From the NCBI GenBank assembly GCA_945870025.1, contig CAMBQN010000029.1, forward strand, positions 1 through 34,810: a DNA stretch of 34,810 nt, written 5' to 3'. Origin of the DNA: Akkermansia muciniphila (GTDB lineage Bacteria; Verrucomicrobiota; Kiritimatiellia; RFP12; JAAYNR01). The notes under the pieces are model-generated. The model was not told where the DNA came from. It saw only the letters and a program-made list of their open reading frames with translations, and searched no databases. Positions 7,205-16,404 of the stretch are shown here, piece by piece. The position numbers were made by a program, and so were the translations under genes. The number at the start of each line of letters is the position of its first letter. The first letter of the stretch is position 1.

Positions 7205-10200
7205 ATGTTTGATTGGAACGATTTTTCTGTCGCCGGTTCGAGGCGGTTTTTCCGTGTGGCGTTCTCGATCCTGCTGGCGGCCGTATCTGGAGTTCGTGCG
7301 GATGACTTTGCGGCCGCGCGGTTCAAGGGCGCGCCGACCTATGATTTCGGCGTCACGAACGTCAAGTGGGAAGCCGCCACGCCGGAATACAGCTACGTGA
7401 CGTTCGACCTCTCGTGGTCCTATTCTTGGCGCGCCAAATGGACGGAACCCGCCAAGACCAGCGCGACCGGCAAGGATATGGAGGTCGAGAACTGGGACGC
7501 GGCCTGGGTGTTCGTGAAGTTCCTTCCGGAGCAGGACAGCAAGGAGAGCATTGAGCGCAACCATTGGCGGCATGCGACACTCGACACGGACTCCGCGCAC
7601 CACGTGATGCCCGCTGGGGCGACCAACACGGTGAAGCTCTCCGACGATGGTAGCCGGGGCATGGGTGTGTTCATCTACCGCGATGCGATCGGGAACGGAG
7701 CAAACAATTTCAAGAGCGTCAAACTGCGATGGCTTCACAAGGCCGACCAGGTCGATCCGACCCAGGCGGCGGTGCGGGCGTATGCAATTCCGATGGTCTA
7801 TGTGCCCGAAGGGCCGTTCAAGCTCGGTGTGCCGGCGGAGACGGGATTTGCTCCTTTCTCGGACGGTCCGGACATTCCTAAGACGCGATATGACGGGGAA
7901 CAGAACTTCATGGAGATTCCGGAAGTGTTGCGCACAACCATCGAGACAACTACCAGCAAGGACGGCGGACCGTATCTCCGGTGGACCAAAGCCAATAAGC
8001 CATTCCAGTATACGGACGGTGCCTGGCGGGGCGGCAAGTCCATCCCGTTCCTCCTGGATCAGGAGTGGAACGGGCCCGTCGCCGAAGGAACTCGCGGCCG
8101 CCGGATCGGGCCGGTAGCCGGCTGGTTCTGGGGCACGCATACCTTTTCGGAACGGGCGGGGGGCGCCACCTTCGGCGGCCCGCTCGGCGGAGCCATGGCT
8201 TTGAACAACGACTACCCGACGGGGTATGAGGCGTTCTATTGCATGAAGTATGATGTCACGCAGGGGCAGTATTGCGACTACCTGAACTCCCTGCCGCCCG
8301 ATGTTGCCGCCGCACGCGCGTTTGTCAGCAGCGAGGAGTGGTCCGCGTACGGCCAGCGCACGACGACAGTCAAGGACAAGCTCCCGTCGGGCGTGGAATA
8401 CGATGTCGTGGAAAAGGCCGGAAATACAATCCGGTCATCCGCAGATGCGCCAGCGACTGCCCAGGCCGCGCCTGCCGGCAGTCCCGAGATGGGGGCGGAA
8501 ACCAAGAAAAAGGACGACATGGCTCTGCTGGTCGAGGATGCCATGACGAAAAAGAAGAACGATGGCACGAAGATCACGAAGACGGAGTCCATTCCGGTCT
8601 ATCGGGCGAGGTGTCCTTTCCGCAGGTTGCAGGGCTTCTGCTGGGACGACATTCGCGCGTTCGCCGTTTGGTCGGGGTTACGGCCCATGACAGGCATGGA
8701 AGCAACCAAGGCGGGCCAAGGCCCCAAAGATCCGGCGGCACCTCCGGGCCCGGCGTCATCTTATGATGAGGCCGGTGAACTGACGATGGCGGACGAGGGA
8801 CAGCCGACCGAGCGTCCGATCAAGGGGCTTTCCCTTTATGGCGCGGATTTTGGCGTGCGAGTCGGGTGTTTCTCGACGCCCACCAGCGATCAGGCCGTGG
8901 CGCGCGCGACCTATTGGGGCATTACGGAGCTCGGCGGCATGACGGTGCCGCTGCTCGATACGAAGTTCCGGGGGTCGCATGGCAACGGGATCATGCCAGC
9001 CGGCAATCCGAGCGCGCCTTGGAAGCGGGGGTTTGTCGCCTTCACGAACACACCGCCGGATTGGGGACGATGGGACGAATACAGCAACAGGCGCCATGCA
9101 GTAAAGATCTGCCGTCTTGTCCTCTCGGCCGGCAATCGGATCCTGAAACCTGCCGGAGAGCAGAAGGCGCCCGCGTGGCACCCGAAATTGGCGGCGCAGT
9201 TCCCGCCGGCCGATGCGCGCCGGGACGACATTCCGCGGGTTGCCAACATCAAGGTCGAACCCGGGAAGGAATACAGCACGGTGTCGTTCGACCTGGCTTG
9301 GAAAAACTCCTGGCGGGCGAAGTGGGAGGAACCGGCGGCGAAGAACGTCACCGGCAAACCGCTGACGGTCGAGAGCTGGGACGCGGCGTGGGTGATCGTG
9401 AAGTTCCGGCCCACGGGCGCCAAGGATGAAGGGCCTGCGCTGCTGGCCACGGCGAAACAAGACCACCAGGTCCCGGCCGGCGCGGAGTTGGATGTCGGGC
9501 TCACGGATGAAGGGGACCGGGGTGTCGGCGTGTTCATTTACCGGAATACGACCGGCGTCGGGCCGAACGATTTCAAGAGCGTCAAACTGCGCTGGGCGCA
9601 TCCGCCTTCGCCGGGAAGCTCCGGCGCGACAAGTGGCAATGTTGTGGATCCGACCAAGGGCGAGGTGAAGGTCTATGCGATCGCGATGGTCTACGTGCCT
9701 GATGGGCCGTTCGCTTCCCGGAGCCCGTGGGGCCACGCGCTCAAGACGATTACCGACCCGGATGCGACGAAACCCGAAGGGCATCTGGAGTCGGGACCTG
9801 AAACAGTGCCGCAGTCTCCCGAGTGGCCGAATGGCTTCTCGTCGTTCTACTGCATGAAGTACTCCGTCGCGCAGGGGCAATACGCCGACTTCCTGAATTC
9901 CATACCGTCGAGGGCCTACAACGGCGGGCGGTATGGCGTGCTGGCGCACAACAACGCACGCTTCTACAGCGCGAGATTCCACAACTTCAACGGCTACACG
10001 ATCACTACCAATGCGGCGGGAGTGTTCATGGCCGATGTGCCGGAACGCTGGTGTCCTCTCCTTTCCCTGCCCGACATCCAGGGCTTCACCGCCTGGGCGG
10101 GACTGCGTCCGCCGACAAACCTCGAGTATGAGAAGGCCTGTCGAGGACCGCGGGCTGTCGCGCGCGCGGCCGATGCATGGACGCCGGCAATGTGCGCCCC

Positions 10201-11767
10201 GGCGGCCGGCATCGACGCGTCGGCCCTGGAGGCGCCTTCGGCCGCCGGGCCGGGGCCGTCCTATTGGGGAATCCGCGAACTCAGTCTGAGCGGATGCGTG
10301 CAGGAGTGGCCGGCGGTCTTTCAAAACGAGCCGGCAACGAAAGGGCAAAAGGGCACCTGCTCCGGGTACGGGGGGACGCACGGCAGCGGTTCACCCACGA
10401 TCCCCGACGACTGGCCGTATACCTTTTTCGGGGACTGGTACTACGGGGGCATCTGGCGCTGCTGGGGGTATGGAACGGTCGGTCATTGGATCAACGCCGA
10501 CGAATACGACGGCATGCCGTGGGAGACGATGGACGGGGAACGCTGCGGCCGCTACGGGGCGCGGGCGGTGCGGACGGCGCCGGTTTCGGTGGCGGCTAAT
10601 GCGATGCTGCAGATCGATGCGTTGCCGAAGCTGACGGGGATTGATATCGGGGTGTTCTATCTCTCGGGTCGGTTGAACAACACGAGCGACAATCCGCTGA
10701 ACGTGGAGCTGTCCGCCCCTCTATCTGATGTGTGCTTTCTGGATGGGGCTGCTTCGCGTGCGCTCACGGCGGCGCCGAAGGCCGTCACGCCGTTCAAGAT
10801 TGCGATGGCTGTGACCCGCCAGAGCATGATGACTGGCGGCATTCGAGGGGGTATACTGCTGCCGGTCCAGCTTAAGGGAAAAGACGGCCAGGCGCTGGAG
10901 ACGCTGCTGGTTCCGATACAGATGGGTGCGCCTGCGGGGGCGCCGTTGCCGGTGATCAGCTCGATCCGGGGCGGCGAGGTGGCGCTGCGAATCACCAACG
11001 CCACGGAACGCGCGTTTGCGCTGGCGGTGCGCCTGTCGCCGGTGGGCGTCACACTGGCCCCGACGAACACAACTGTCCCGGTTGCGGCCGGGGCGGAGGC
11101 CAAAGTCGTGTTTTCCGCTCCTCGACAGGCTTTTACCAATGAAGGCCCGTTCCGGATACCCTATGGCATCGCCGTCGCAACGGCCGCTCCGCAAAACGGC
11201 GAGGCTGCCGTCGATCTGCGCACGGAGACGCGCTGGTGGATCACCAAGCGGGTCAAGAACGCGCCAAAAGCGGGTGCCCCTGACGAAGGTCCGGGCGGCG
11301 GGGACGACCTGGGGAGCGCACTGGCCGGCTTGGGTGATCTGGTCAGTTATGACGGCGGCATTTTCAAGACCGACAAGCCGCCCAAGGATTGGACGCCGTT
11401 GACCTTCGGCGCGAGTCTTGCGTTCGGCGACGCCGGCAAACTGTCCTCGCAGGGGTCCGCCATGCTGGCGGTGACAAGGATTGAGGCGGTTTCGGACCGG
11501 GAAGCGGTGATGGCCGTTCAGCACGCAACCAAGGAGCGTTTCGATGTCACGGTCTGGGTCAACGATGCGATGGTGTTCAAGCTGGGTAGCGACAGAAAGA
11601 AAGAGGCTAAGCCTTTCACCCTTCGCAAGACCGGAAATACAATGATGGTGGAGTGTCGTTCGGCCGAGACCGGAGCCGTCACGCCGGGGACCCTCTCGCT
11701 GCAATTCAGCGGCGCCAAGGACGGCAAACCAATTACCGGACTGCTGTTCGACATGGAGAAACGATGA
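7205..11767 (+). CDS. Exported protein with two beta-sandwich + FGE-like modules, 1,520 aa (copy 1)
   Basis: A signal peptide (RRFFRVAFSILLAAVSGVRA) is followed by a repeated architecture. There is a beta-sandwich module at about 45-190 and again at about 675-835 (FDLxWxxSWRAKW, WDAAWVxVKF, GVFIYRxxxGxGxNxFKSVKLRW). Each is followed by an FGE/SUMF1-fold module (about 195-640 and 835-1125) with the family landmarks MVYVPxGPF, FYCMKYxVxQGQYxDFLNS, W(S/A)GLRPxTxxE and YWGIxEL. The first FGE module has a Lys/Ala-rich insert near 415-460. An Ig-like stretch and a C-terminal beta region (about 1380-1520) close the protein. In true FGE the region after RGGS carries the catalytic Cys pair; the equivalent GSHGNG and GTHGSG regions have none nearby. 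I infer a non-enzymatic surface or binding protein. The stop overlaps the next start. Confidence 0.8.
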   Translation: MFDWNDFSVAGSRRFFRVAFSILLAAVSGVRADDFAAARFKGAPTYDFGVTNVKWEAATPEYSYVTFDLSWSYSWRAKWTEPAKTSATGKDMEVENWDAAWVFVKFLPEQDSKESIERNHWRHATLDTDSAHHVMPAGATNTVKLSDDGSRGMGVFIYRDAIGNGANNFKSVKLRWLHKADQVDPTQAAVRAYAIPMVYVPEGPFKLGVPAETGFAPFSDGPDIPKTRYDGEQNFMEIPEVLRTTIETTTSKDGGPYLRWTKANKPFQYTDGAWRGGKSIPFLLDQEWNGPVAEGTRGRRIGPVAGWFWGTHTFSERAGGATFGGPLGGAMALNNDYPTGYEAFYCMKYDVTQGQYCDYLNSLPPDVAAARAFVSSEEWSAYGQRTTTVKDKLPSGVEYDVVEKAGNTIRSSADAPATAQAAPAGSPEMGAETKKKDDMALLVEDAMTKKKNDGTKITKTESIPVYRARCPFRRLQGFCWDDIRAFAVWSGLRPMTGMEATKAGQGPKDPAAPPGPASSYDEAGELTMADEGQPTERPIKGLSLYGADFGVRVGCFSTPTSDQAVARATYWGITELGGMTVPLLDTKFRGSHGNGIMPAGNPSAPWKRGFVAFTNTPPDWGRWDEYSNRRHAVKICRLVLSAGNRILKPAGEQKAPAWHPKLAAQFPPADARRDDIPRVANIKVEPGKEYSTVSFDLAWKNSWRAKWEEPAAKNVTGKPLTVESWDAAWVIVKFRPTGAKDEGPALLATAKQDHQVPAGAELDVGLTDEGDRGVGVFIYRNTTGVGPNDFKSVKLRWAHPPSPGSSGATSGNVVDPTKGEVKVYAIAMVYVPDGPFASRSPWGHALKTITDPDATKPEGHLESGPETVPQSPEWPNGFSSFYCMKYSVAQGQYADFLNSIPSRAYNGGRYGVLAHNNARFYSARFHNFNGYTITTNAAGVFMADVPERWCPLLSLPDIQGFTAWAGLRPPTNLEYEKACRGPRAVARAADAWTPAMCAPAAGIDASALEAPSAAGPGPSYWGIRELSLSGCVQEWPAVFQNEPATKGQKGTCSGYGGTHGSGSPTIPDDWPYTFFGDWYYGGIWRCWGYGTVGHWINADEYDGMPWETMDGERCGRYGARAVRTAPVSVAANAMLQIDALPKLTGIDIGVFYLSGRLNNTSDNPLNVELSAPLSDVCFLDGAASRALTAAPKAVTPFKIAMAVTRQSMMTGGIRGGILLPVQLKGKDGQALETLLVPIQMGAPAGAPLPVISSIRGGEVALRITNATERAFALAVRLSPVGVTLAPTNTTVPVAAGAEAKVVFSAPRQAFTNEGPFRIPYGIAVATAAPQNGEAAVDLRTETRWWITKRVKNAPKAGAPDEGPGGGDDLGSALAGLGDLVSYDGGIFKTDKPPKDWTPLTFGASLAFGDAGKLSSQGSAMLAVTRIEAVSDREAVMAVQHATKERFDVTVWVNDAMVFKLGSDRKKEAKPFTLRKTGNTMMVECRSAETGAVTPGTLSLQFSGAKDGKPITGLLFDMEKR

Positions 11768-14700
11768 ACCTACCACTAATCAGGATGGCGTCTGCCGTTG
11801 GCGCGGCGATGCTGTGCGTGATTCACGGGGCTTTGGCAAACAACGACCCCGATTCGCGGTTCAAGGGCGCGCCGACCTACGATCTGGCCGTGACGAATGT
11901 CAAATGGGAGGCCGGCACGGCGGAGTACAGTTGGGTGACGTTCGATCTCTCGTGGGGGCACTCCTGGCGGGCGAAATGGGTGGAGCCAGCCAAGACCAGC
12001 GTGACCGGCAAGGATATGGAGGTCGAGAGCTGGGACGCAGCCTGGGTGTTCGTGAAGTTCCTACCGGACAAGGATAGCCAACCGAGCATCGAACGCAACC
12101 ACTGGCAGCATGCGGCGCTCGATCCGGATCCCACGCATCATGTCATGCCCGCCGGTGCCACGAATACCGTGTGGTTGTTCGACGGCCCCTCGACTGGGCT
12201 CGGGGCAGGTGGCAATCGCGGCATGGGCGTCTTCATCTACCGCGATGCGCTCGGAACGGGGCCAAACAACTTCAAGGGGATCAAGCTGCTCTGGCTGCAT
12301 CCGCCTTCGCTCGGAAGCTCCGGCGCGGCAAGCGGCGGTACGTTTGATCCGGCCAAGGCCGGTCTCCGCGTCTATCCGATCTCGATGGTCTACGTTCCCG
12401 AGGGGCCGTTCAAGGTGGGCTCTGGCGCCGATTCGGGGTTCACGAAATTTCCCGATGGGCCTACGGTGCCGATCGCAAACGGGGACTACATGAGCGCCAT
12501 GAACGTGGAATTGGGCAGTCGTACAGATGGTTCCTGGCGGGGCGGCCCGGTGGTTCCGTTCCTGGTGGATGCGGAGTGGAACGGCCCGGTCGCGGAAGGT
12601 GCCCGGGCCCGCCGCATCGGGGCAAAAGCCGGCCAACTGTGGAGTGTGCTGACCTTTAATGAGTATTGGGTGGACAGACCCTCCGTCGGTTCAACCGGCT
12701 TCCTCAATGACGATTATCCGACCGGCTACGAGGCGTTCTATTGCATGAAGTACGATCTGACGCAGGGGCAGTATGTGGATTTCCTCAATTCGCTGCCACC
12801 CGATGTGGCGGCTGGCCGGGCCTTTCTCGCCAATGAAATCGGCTGCGACTATCCGCTCGGCGAGGGCAATGGCCTTGTGAAGATCAAGCTGGACATCGGC
12901 CCCGAGTACAAGCCCTACTTTTATACTGAGATAGCCGGACTTACCATTACCGTGTCGACTCTGGTCGAAGAGTGCAGGGCCAAGGGTGTGCTGAAAGCGC
13001 CGGAGATGGATATCAATATGAAGGATGATAACCAGAAAAACGGACCGGGTGACGTGCTGGACAACCTGCTGGGCGATAGGGATCGCAAGGAAACAACGGC
13101 CCAAAAAAAAGCGATCGTGAAAGTCCCGCCCGTCTATTCGGCACGCCTGCCGTTCCGGTCTTGTTCCGGCATCAGTCGGCAGGATTTGTACGCGTATGCG
13201 GTCTGGTCCGGCATGCGGCCGATGACGGAATTGGAGATGGGGAAAGCGGGCCAGGGCCCGCGTAATCCGGGTCCGATCGAGAACAACACGGCCCCCAACA
13301 ACGGGATGGCGGCGGCTTCGCTTAAGGACCTGGTGGATGCGGGACTGCCTACCGAGCGTTATGCCAGAGGAAACCACGCGGGCGGCTACGCTTCGCCGTT
13401 GACAGCTTTCAGGGTCGGCTGTTTTGCCACGCCCACCAGCGACCAGGCTGCGGCCGGTGCCTCGTACTGGGGCCTTCTGGAACTGGGTGTGGGGCCGCGG
13501 GTGATATCGGTGCTGAATCGCGACTATCAGGGGACGCACGGCGACGGCACAACGCCTGCCGGTAAACCGGGCGGTTCGACCGCAAGGGGCATGGCTCCTT
13601 TCGACGGTCCCCCGGATTGGCCCACGCGAACCTGGGAGTATTATTCTGGACGATGGGTCTGGAACCGTGGCCGACTCGTGCTCTCCGCAGGAAACCGGAC
13701 CCAGAAAGCCGCGCCGCAACCGGCACCCGTGATTGCGAAGCCGTCGCCAGCCACGGCCGCTCCAAGCCCTCCCTCCACTACCGCCAGTCGCGTCGCGGAC
13801 GCGATCACGATCACCAACCTCACCTGGGAACCCGGCACCCAGGACTACAGCACACTTTCGTTCGATCTGGCCTGGAGCAACTCCTGGCGGGCGATGTGGA
13901 CGGAACCGGCGGAGAAGAACGTCACGGGCAAGCCGCTCCGGATGGAGAACTGGGACGCAGCCTGGGTGTTCATCAAGTTCCGGTCGGCGGGAACGAACGC
14001 GTTATTACATGCCACGGTTTCACCCGAAGCGGCGGATCACCGGATCCCGACTGGCGCGAAACTGGATGTCGGGCTGAGTGATGACGGCTCCAAGGGCGTC
14101 GGGGTGTTCATTTACCGGAGCGCGGTCGGCAGCGGTGCGAACGATTTCAAGAACATCAAGCTACGCTGGCTGCATGGCGCCGACAAGGCGCCCGACAAGG
14201 CAACCTTCAAGGATACCCAGCTTCGCGCGTATGCCATCGGGATGGTGTATGTCCCCGGGGGAACGTTCCAGTCGAGGGTGCCCTGGGAGAAGACCGTGAC
14301 CACGATTCGCGTCGGTGACGCGACCAAGGACGGCGGTTGCCGCGTCCTCACCAATACGCCGGTGTATGCCGAATGCCCGAACGGCTATAACGCATTCTAT
14401 AGCACAAAATACGCGATCAGCCAGGGGCAGTACGCCGAATACCTCAACGCCCAAGGGCCTGCGCGTGGCGGCCCTGGCCTTTATGGCGTCAGCCGATACA
14501 TGATTCGCTGCGATACGAACGCAGGAGTCTATGTCGCCGAAGTGCCGGATCGGGGATGCAATTTTCTGGGCTGGCCGCAGATCTTGAACTACGAAGCTTG
14601 GGCTGGGTTGCGGCCGCTCACGGACCTGGAGTATGAAAAAGCCTGCCGGGGTCCGCGTGCCGTGGCGCGCAGCGAAGAGGCCTGGGCCGCCGGGATGTGT

Positions 14701-16248
14701 GCGCCTGCCGCAGGCCTCGACAAGAATCTGTTTCCTGATCTGCCGGATATCGACGCCGGCGCATCCTACTGGGGTATTCGTGGACTGAGCCTGAGCGGCT
14801 GCGTGCATGAGTGGCCAGGCATTATTTTTGAAAATGAGCGCGGCAAGGGGTTCAAGGGTACGCATGGGGAAGGGCGTCCGGTGCTGCCCAAGGACTGGCC
14901 GGGGACTTGCTCGATACACGTCCGCGATGCTCCTTTCCCGGCAGGTGCTGTCGCGACCTGGGTGTCGCCCGACGACATCGATCGCGCCGTGACCCTCGGG
15001 GAGAATCTGGTCTTCATGTACACCGGACGCTACGGGGCGCGCGCCGTGCGCACGGCACCGGCGGTTGCGGATTCGTTCTCGCCGCTACAGATTGATCGTC
15101 TGCCGAACCTCGTCGGCATGGATCTCGGCATCTTCAATCTGTCAGGAAGTTTCCGCAATGACGGCGATCAGCCGCTGCAGGTGGAGCTCGATACGCCGCT
15201 TCCGGATGCGGCCTTCCTCGATAGCGCGGCGTCACGCGACATCACCGTGGCCCCGCACACCGTGGCTTCTTTCAAAGTCCGGCTGCTGCTCACCCGTGAG
15301 GCTGTCTTCCGTGCCGCGCAGGGGGGACGGACCCTGCCGGTGAGGGTCCGGCTGCGCGGGGGTGGCAAGCAACTGGCGGAACAGTCGATGGAACCGCCGT
15401 TTCAAGCCCACCTCGTCGCCGAGCGGTTACCCGTCATCGGACCTCTCGCGGCCAGCGAGGTATCGGTGCTCGTGACCAACGTGACGGACCGTCCCCAGGC
15501 GTTGACGGTCACGCTTCTGCCGCCCGGAGACCTCGTGATCACCGGTGCGACGGAACAGCGCGTGGAGCTGGCAGCGAACGCGGCTGGTCGGGTGGCGTTT
15601 TCGGCACCGCGGCAGGCCTCCACGAATGAAGGGGTCTGCCGGATTCCGTATCGTGTGGTGGCGGCGGGGAACACGGCGCTGGAGGGCGCGGCCCATGCGC
15701 AACAGCGCATCGCGTCACGCTGGTGGATCTGCCGGAAGGTCGATACCGGTCCGGCCGGTGGAGGCGATGGCCTGAACGCGGTCGACAGCGCGCCCGGCAT
15801 GTCCGATCTGGTCAGTTATGACGGCGGTATTTTCAAGGCCGACAAGCGGCCCAAGGATTGGACGCCGCTGACCTGCGGCGCGAGTCTTGAGTTCGGCGGA
15901 GCCGGTACACTGCCCTCGCAGGGGTCCGCCATGCTGGCGGTGACACGGGTGGTGGCACCCGCAGACCGCGAAGCCGTGCTGGCCGTCCAGCACGGAACCA
16001 AGGCGCGTTTCGATGTCACGGTCTGGTTCAACGATGCGATGGTGTTCAAGATGAGGGGCAGCACTAAAATCGAGGCCAAGCCTTTCACCCTTCGCAAGAC
16101 CGGAAATACGATGATGGTGGAGTGCCGCTCGGCCGAGACCGGAGCCGTCACGCCGGGGACCCTCTCGCTGCAATTCAGCAACGTCAAGGACGGCCAACCG
16201 ATTAACGGACTGTTATTCGACATGGAGGCCAGCACTGCCTTACACTGA
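11764..16248 (+). CDS. Exported protein with two beta-sandwich + FGE-like modules, 1,494 aa (copy 2)
   Basis: This is a paralogue of the preceding gene and starts inside its stop codon (ATGA, 11764-11767), so translation is probably coupled. The N-terminus is a signal peptide (MASAVGAAMLCVIHGALA). The domain order is the same: sandwich about 30-200, FGE-like about 205-640, sandwich about 680-820, FGE-like about 820-1100 (ending GRYGARAVRTAP), then the Ig-like and C-terminal beta regions. The last 150 or so codons are almost identical to copy 1 at DNA level (for example 16102-16180 against 11629-11707), while the middle has diverged. As in copy 1, the GTHGEG region lacks nearby Cys residues. 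Annotation pipelines would call it 'SUMF1/EgtB/PvdO family'; I do not support an enzymatic role. Confidence 0.8.
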   Translation: MNLPLIRMASAVGAAMLCVIHGALANNDPDSRFKGAPTYDLAVTNVKWEAGTAEYSWVTFDLSWGHSWRAKWVEPAKTSVTGKDMEVESWDAAWVFVKFLPDKDSQPSIERNHWQHAALDPDPTHHVMPAGATNTVWLFDGPSTGLGAGGNRGMGVFIYRDALGTGPNNFKGIKLLWLHPPSLGSSGAASGGTFDPAKAGLRVYPISMVYVPEGPFKVGSGADSGFTKFPDGPTVPIANGDYMSAMNVELGSRTDGSWRGGPVVPFLVDAEWNGPVAEGARARRIGAKAGQLWSVLTFNEYWVDRPSVGSTGFLNDDYPTGYEAFYCMKYDLTQGQYVDFLNSLPPDVAAGRAFLANEIGCDYPLGEGNGLVKIKLDIGPEYKPYFYTEIAGLTITVSTLVEECRAKGVLKAPEMDINMKDDNQKNGPGDVLDNLLGDRDRKETTAQKKAIVKVPPVYSARLPFRSCSGISRQDLYAYAVWSGMRPMTELEMGKAGQGPRNPGPIENNTAPNNGMAAASLKDLVDAGLPTERYARGNHAGGYASPLTAFRVGCFATPTSDQAAAGASYWGLLELGVGPRVISVLNRDYQGTHGDGTTPAGKPGGSTARGMAPFDGPPDWPTRTWEYYSGRWVWNRGRLVLSAGNRTQKAAPQPAPVIAKPSPATAAPSPPSTTASRVADAITITNLTWEPGTQDYSTLSFDLAWSNSWRAMWTEPAEKNVTGKPLRMENWDAAWVFIKFRSAGTNALLHATVSPEAADHRIPTGAKLDVGLSDDGSKGVGVFIYRSAVGSGANDFKNIKLRWLHGADKAPDKATFKDTQLRAYAIGMVYVPGGTFQSRVPWEKTVTTIRVGDATKDGGCRVLTNTPVYAECPNGYNAFYSTKYAISQGQYAEYLNAQGPARGGPGLYGVSRYMIRCDTNAGVYVAEVPDRGCNFLGWPQILNYEAWAGLRPLTDLEYEKACRGPRAVARSEEAWAAGMCAPAAGLDKNLFPDLPDIDAGASYWGIRGLSLSGCVHEWPGIIFENERGKGFKGTHGEGRPVLPKDWPGTCSIHVRDAPFPAGAVATWVSPDDIDRAVTLGENLVFMYTGRYGARAVRTAPAVADSFSPLQIDRLPNLVGMDLGIFNLSGSFRNDGDQPLQVELDTPLPDAAFLDSAASRDITVAPHTVASFKVRLLLTREAVFRAAQGGRTLPVRVRLRGGGKQLAEQSMEPPFQAHLVAERLPVIGPLAASEVSVLVTNVTDRPQALTVTLLPPGDLVITGATEQRVELAANAAGRVAFSAPRQASTNEGVCRIPYRVVAAGNTALEGAAHAQQRIASRWWICRKVDTGPAGGGDGLNAVDSAPGMSDLVSYDGGIFKADKRPKDWTPLTCGASLEFGGAGTLPSQGSAMLAVTRVVAPADREAVLAVQHGTKARFDVTVWFNDAMVFKMRGSTKIEAKPFTLRKTGNTMMVECRSAETGAVTPGTLSLQFSNVKDGQPINGLLFDMEASTALH

Positions 16249-16307
16249 GAGACCCACGATTAAGGGCGGTCCTTCCATGATGAACGGCTGCACGCCTAAT
16301 CGTAGAT

Positions 16308-16362
16308 CGTACTCGTCGCCCACACTCGTAGACCGAAAGCGCAAGCCCATCCGACGAGTACG
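16308..16362. promoter_or_regulatory. 11-bp perfect inverted repeat in the leader of the URO-D/GH99 gene pair
   Basis: CGTACTCGTCG (16308-16318) is the exact reverse complement of CGACGAGTACG (16352-16362), with a 33-nt spacer. It lies 43 bases before the start at 16405 and after the stop at 16246-16248. No T-run follows, so it is not a standard terminator. It could be an RNA leader structure or a two-site operator. Confidence 0.55.
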
Positions 16363-16404
16363 GGCGGGGCGCATGGCATAAAGGATTGATGAAAGAGACC
16401 TGCT

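Noticed and set aside
8756..10381. 541-codon minus-strand frame inside the first FGE-like gene
   Set aside because: Antisense shadow with Arg/Pro-rich composition; the plus-strand gene has clear domains across the same bases.
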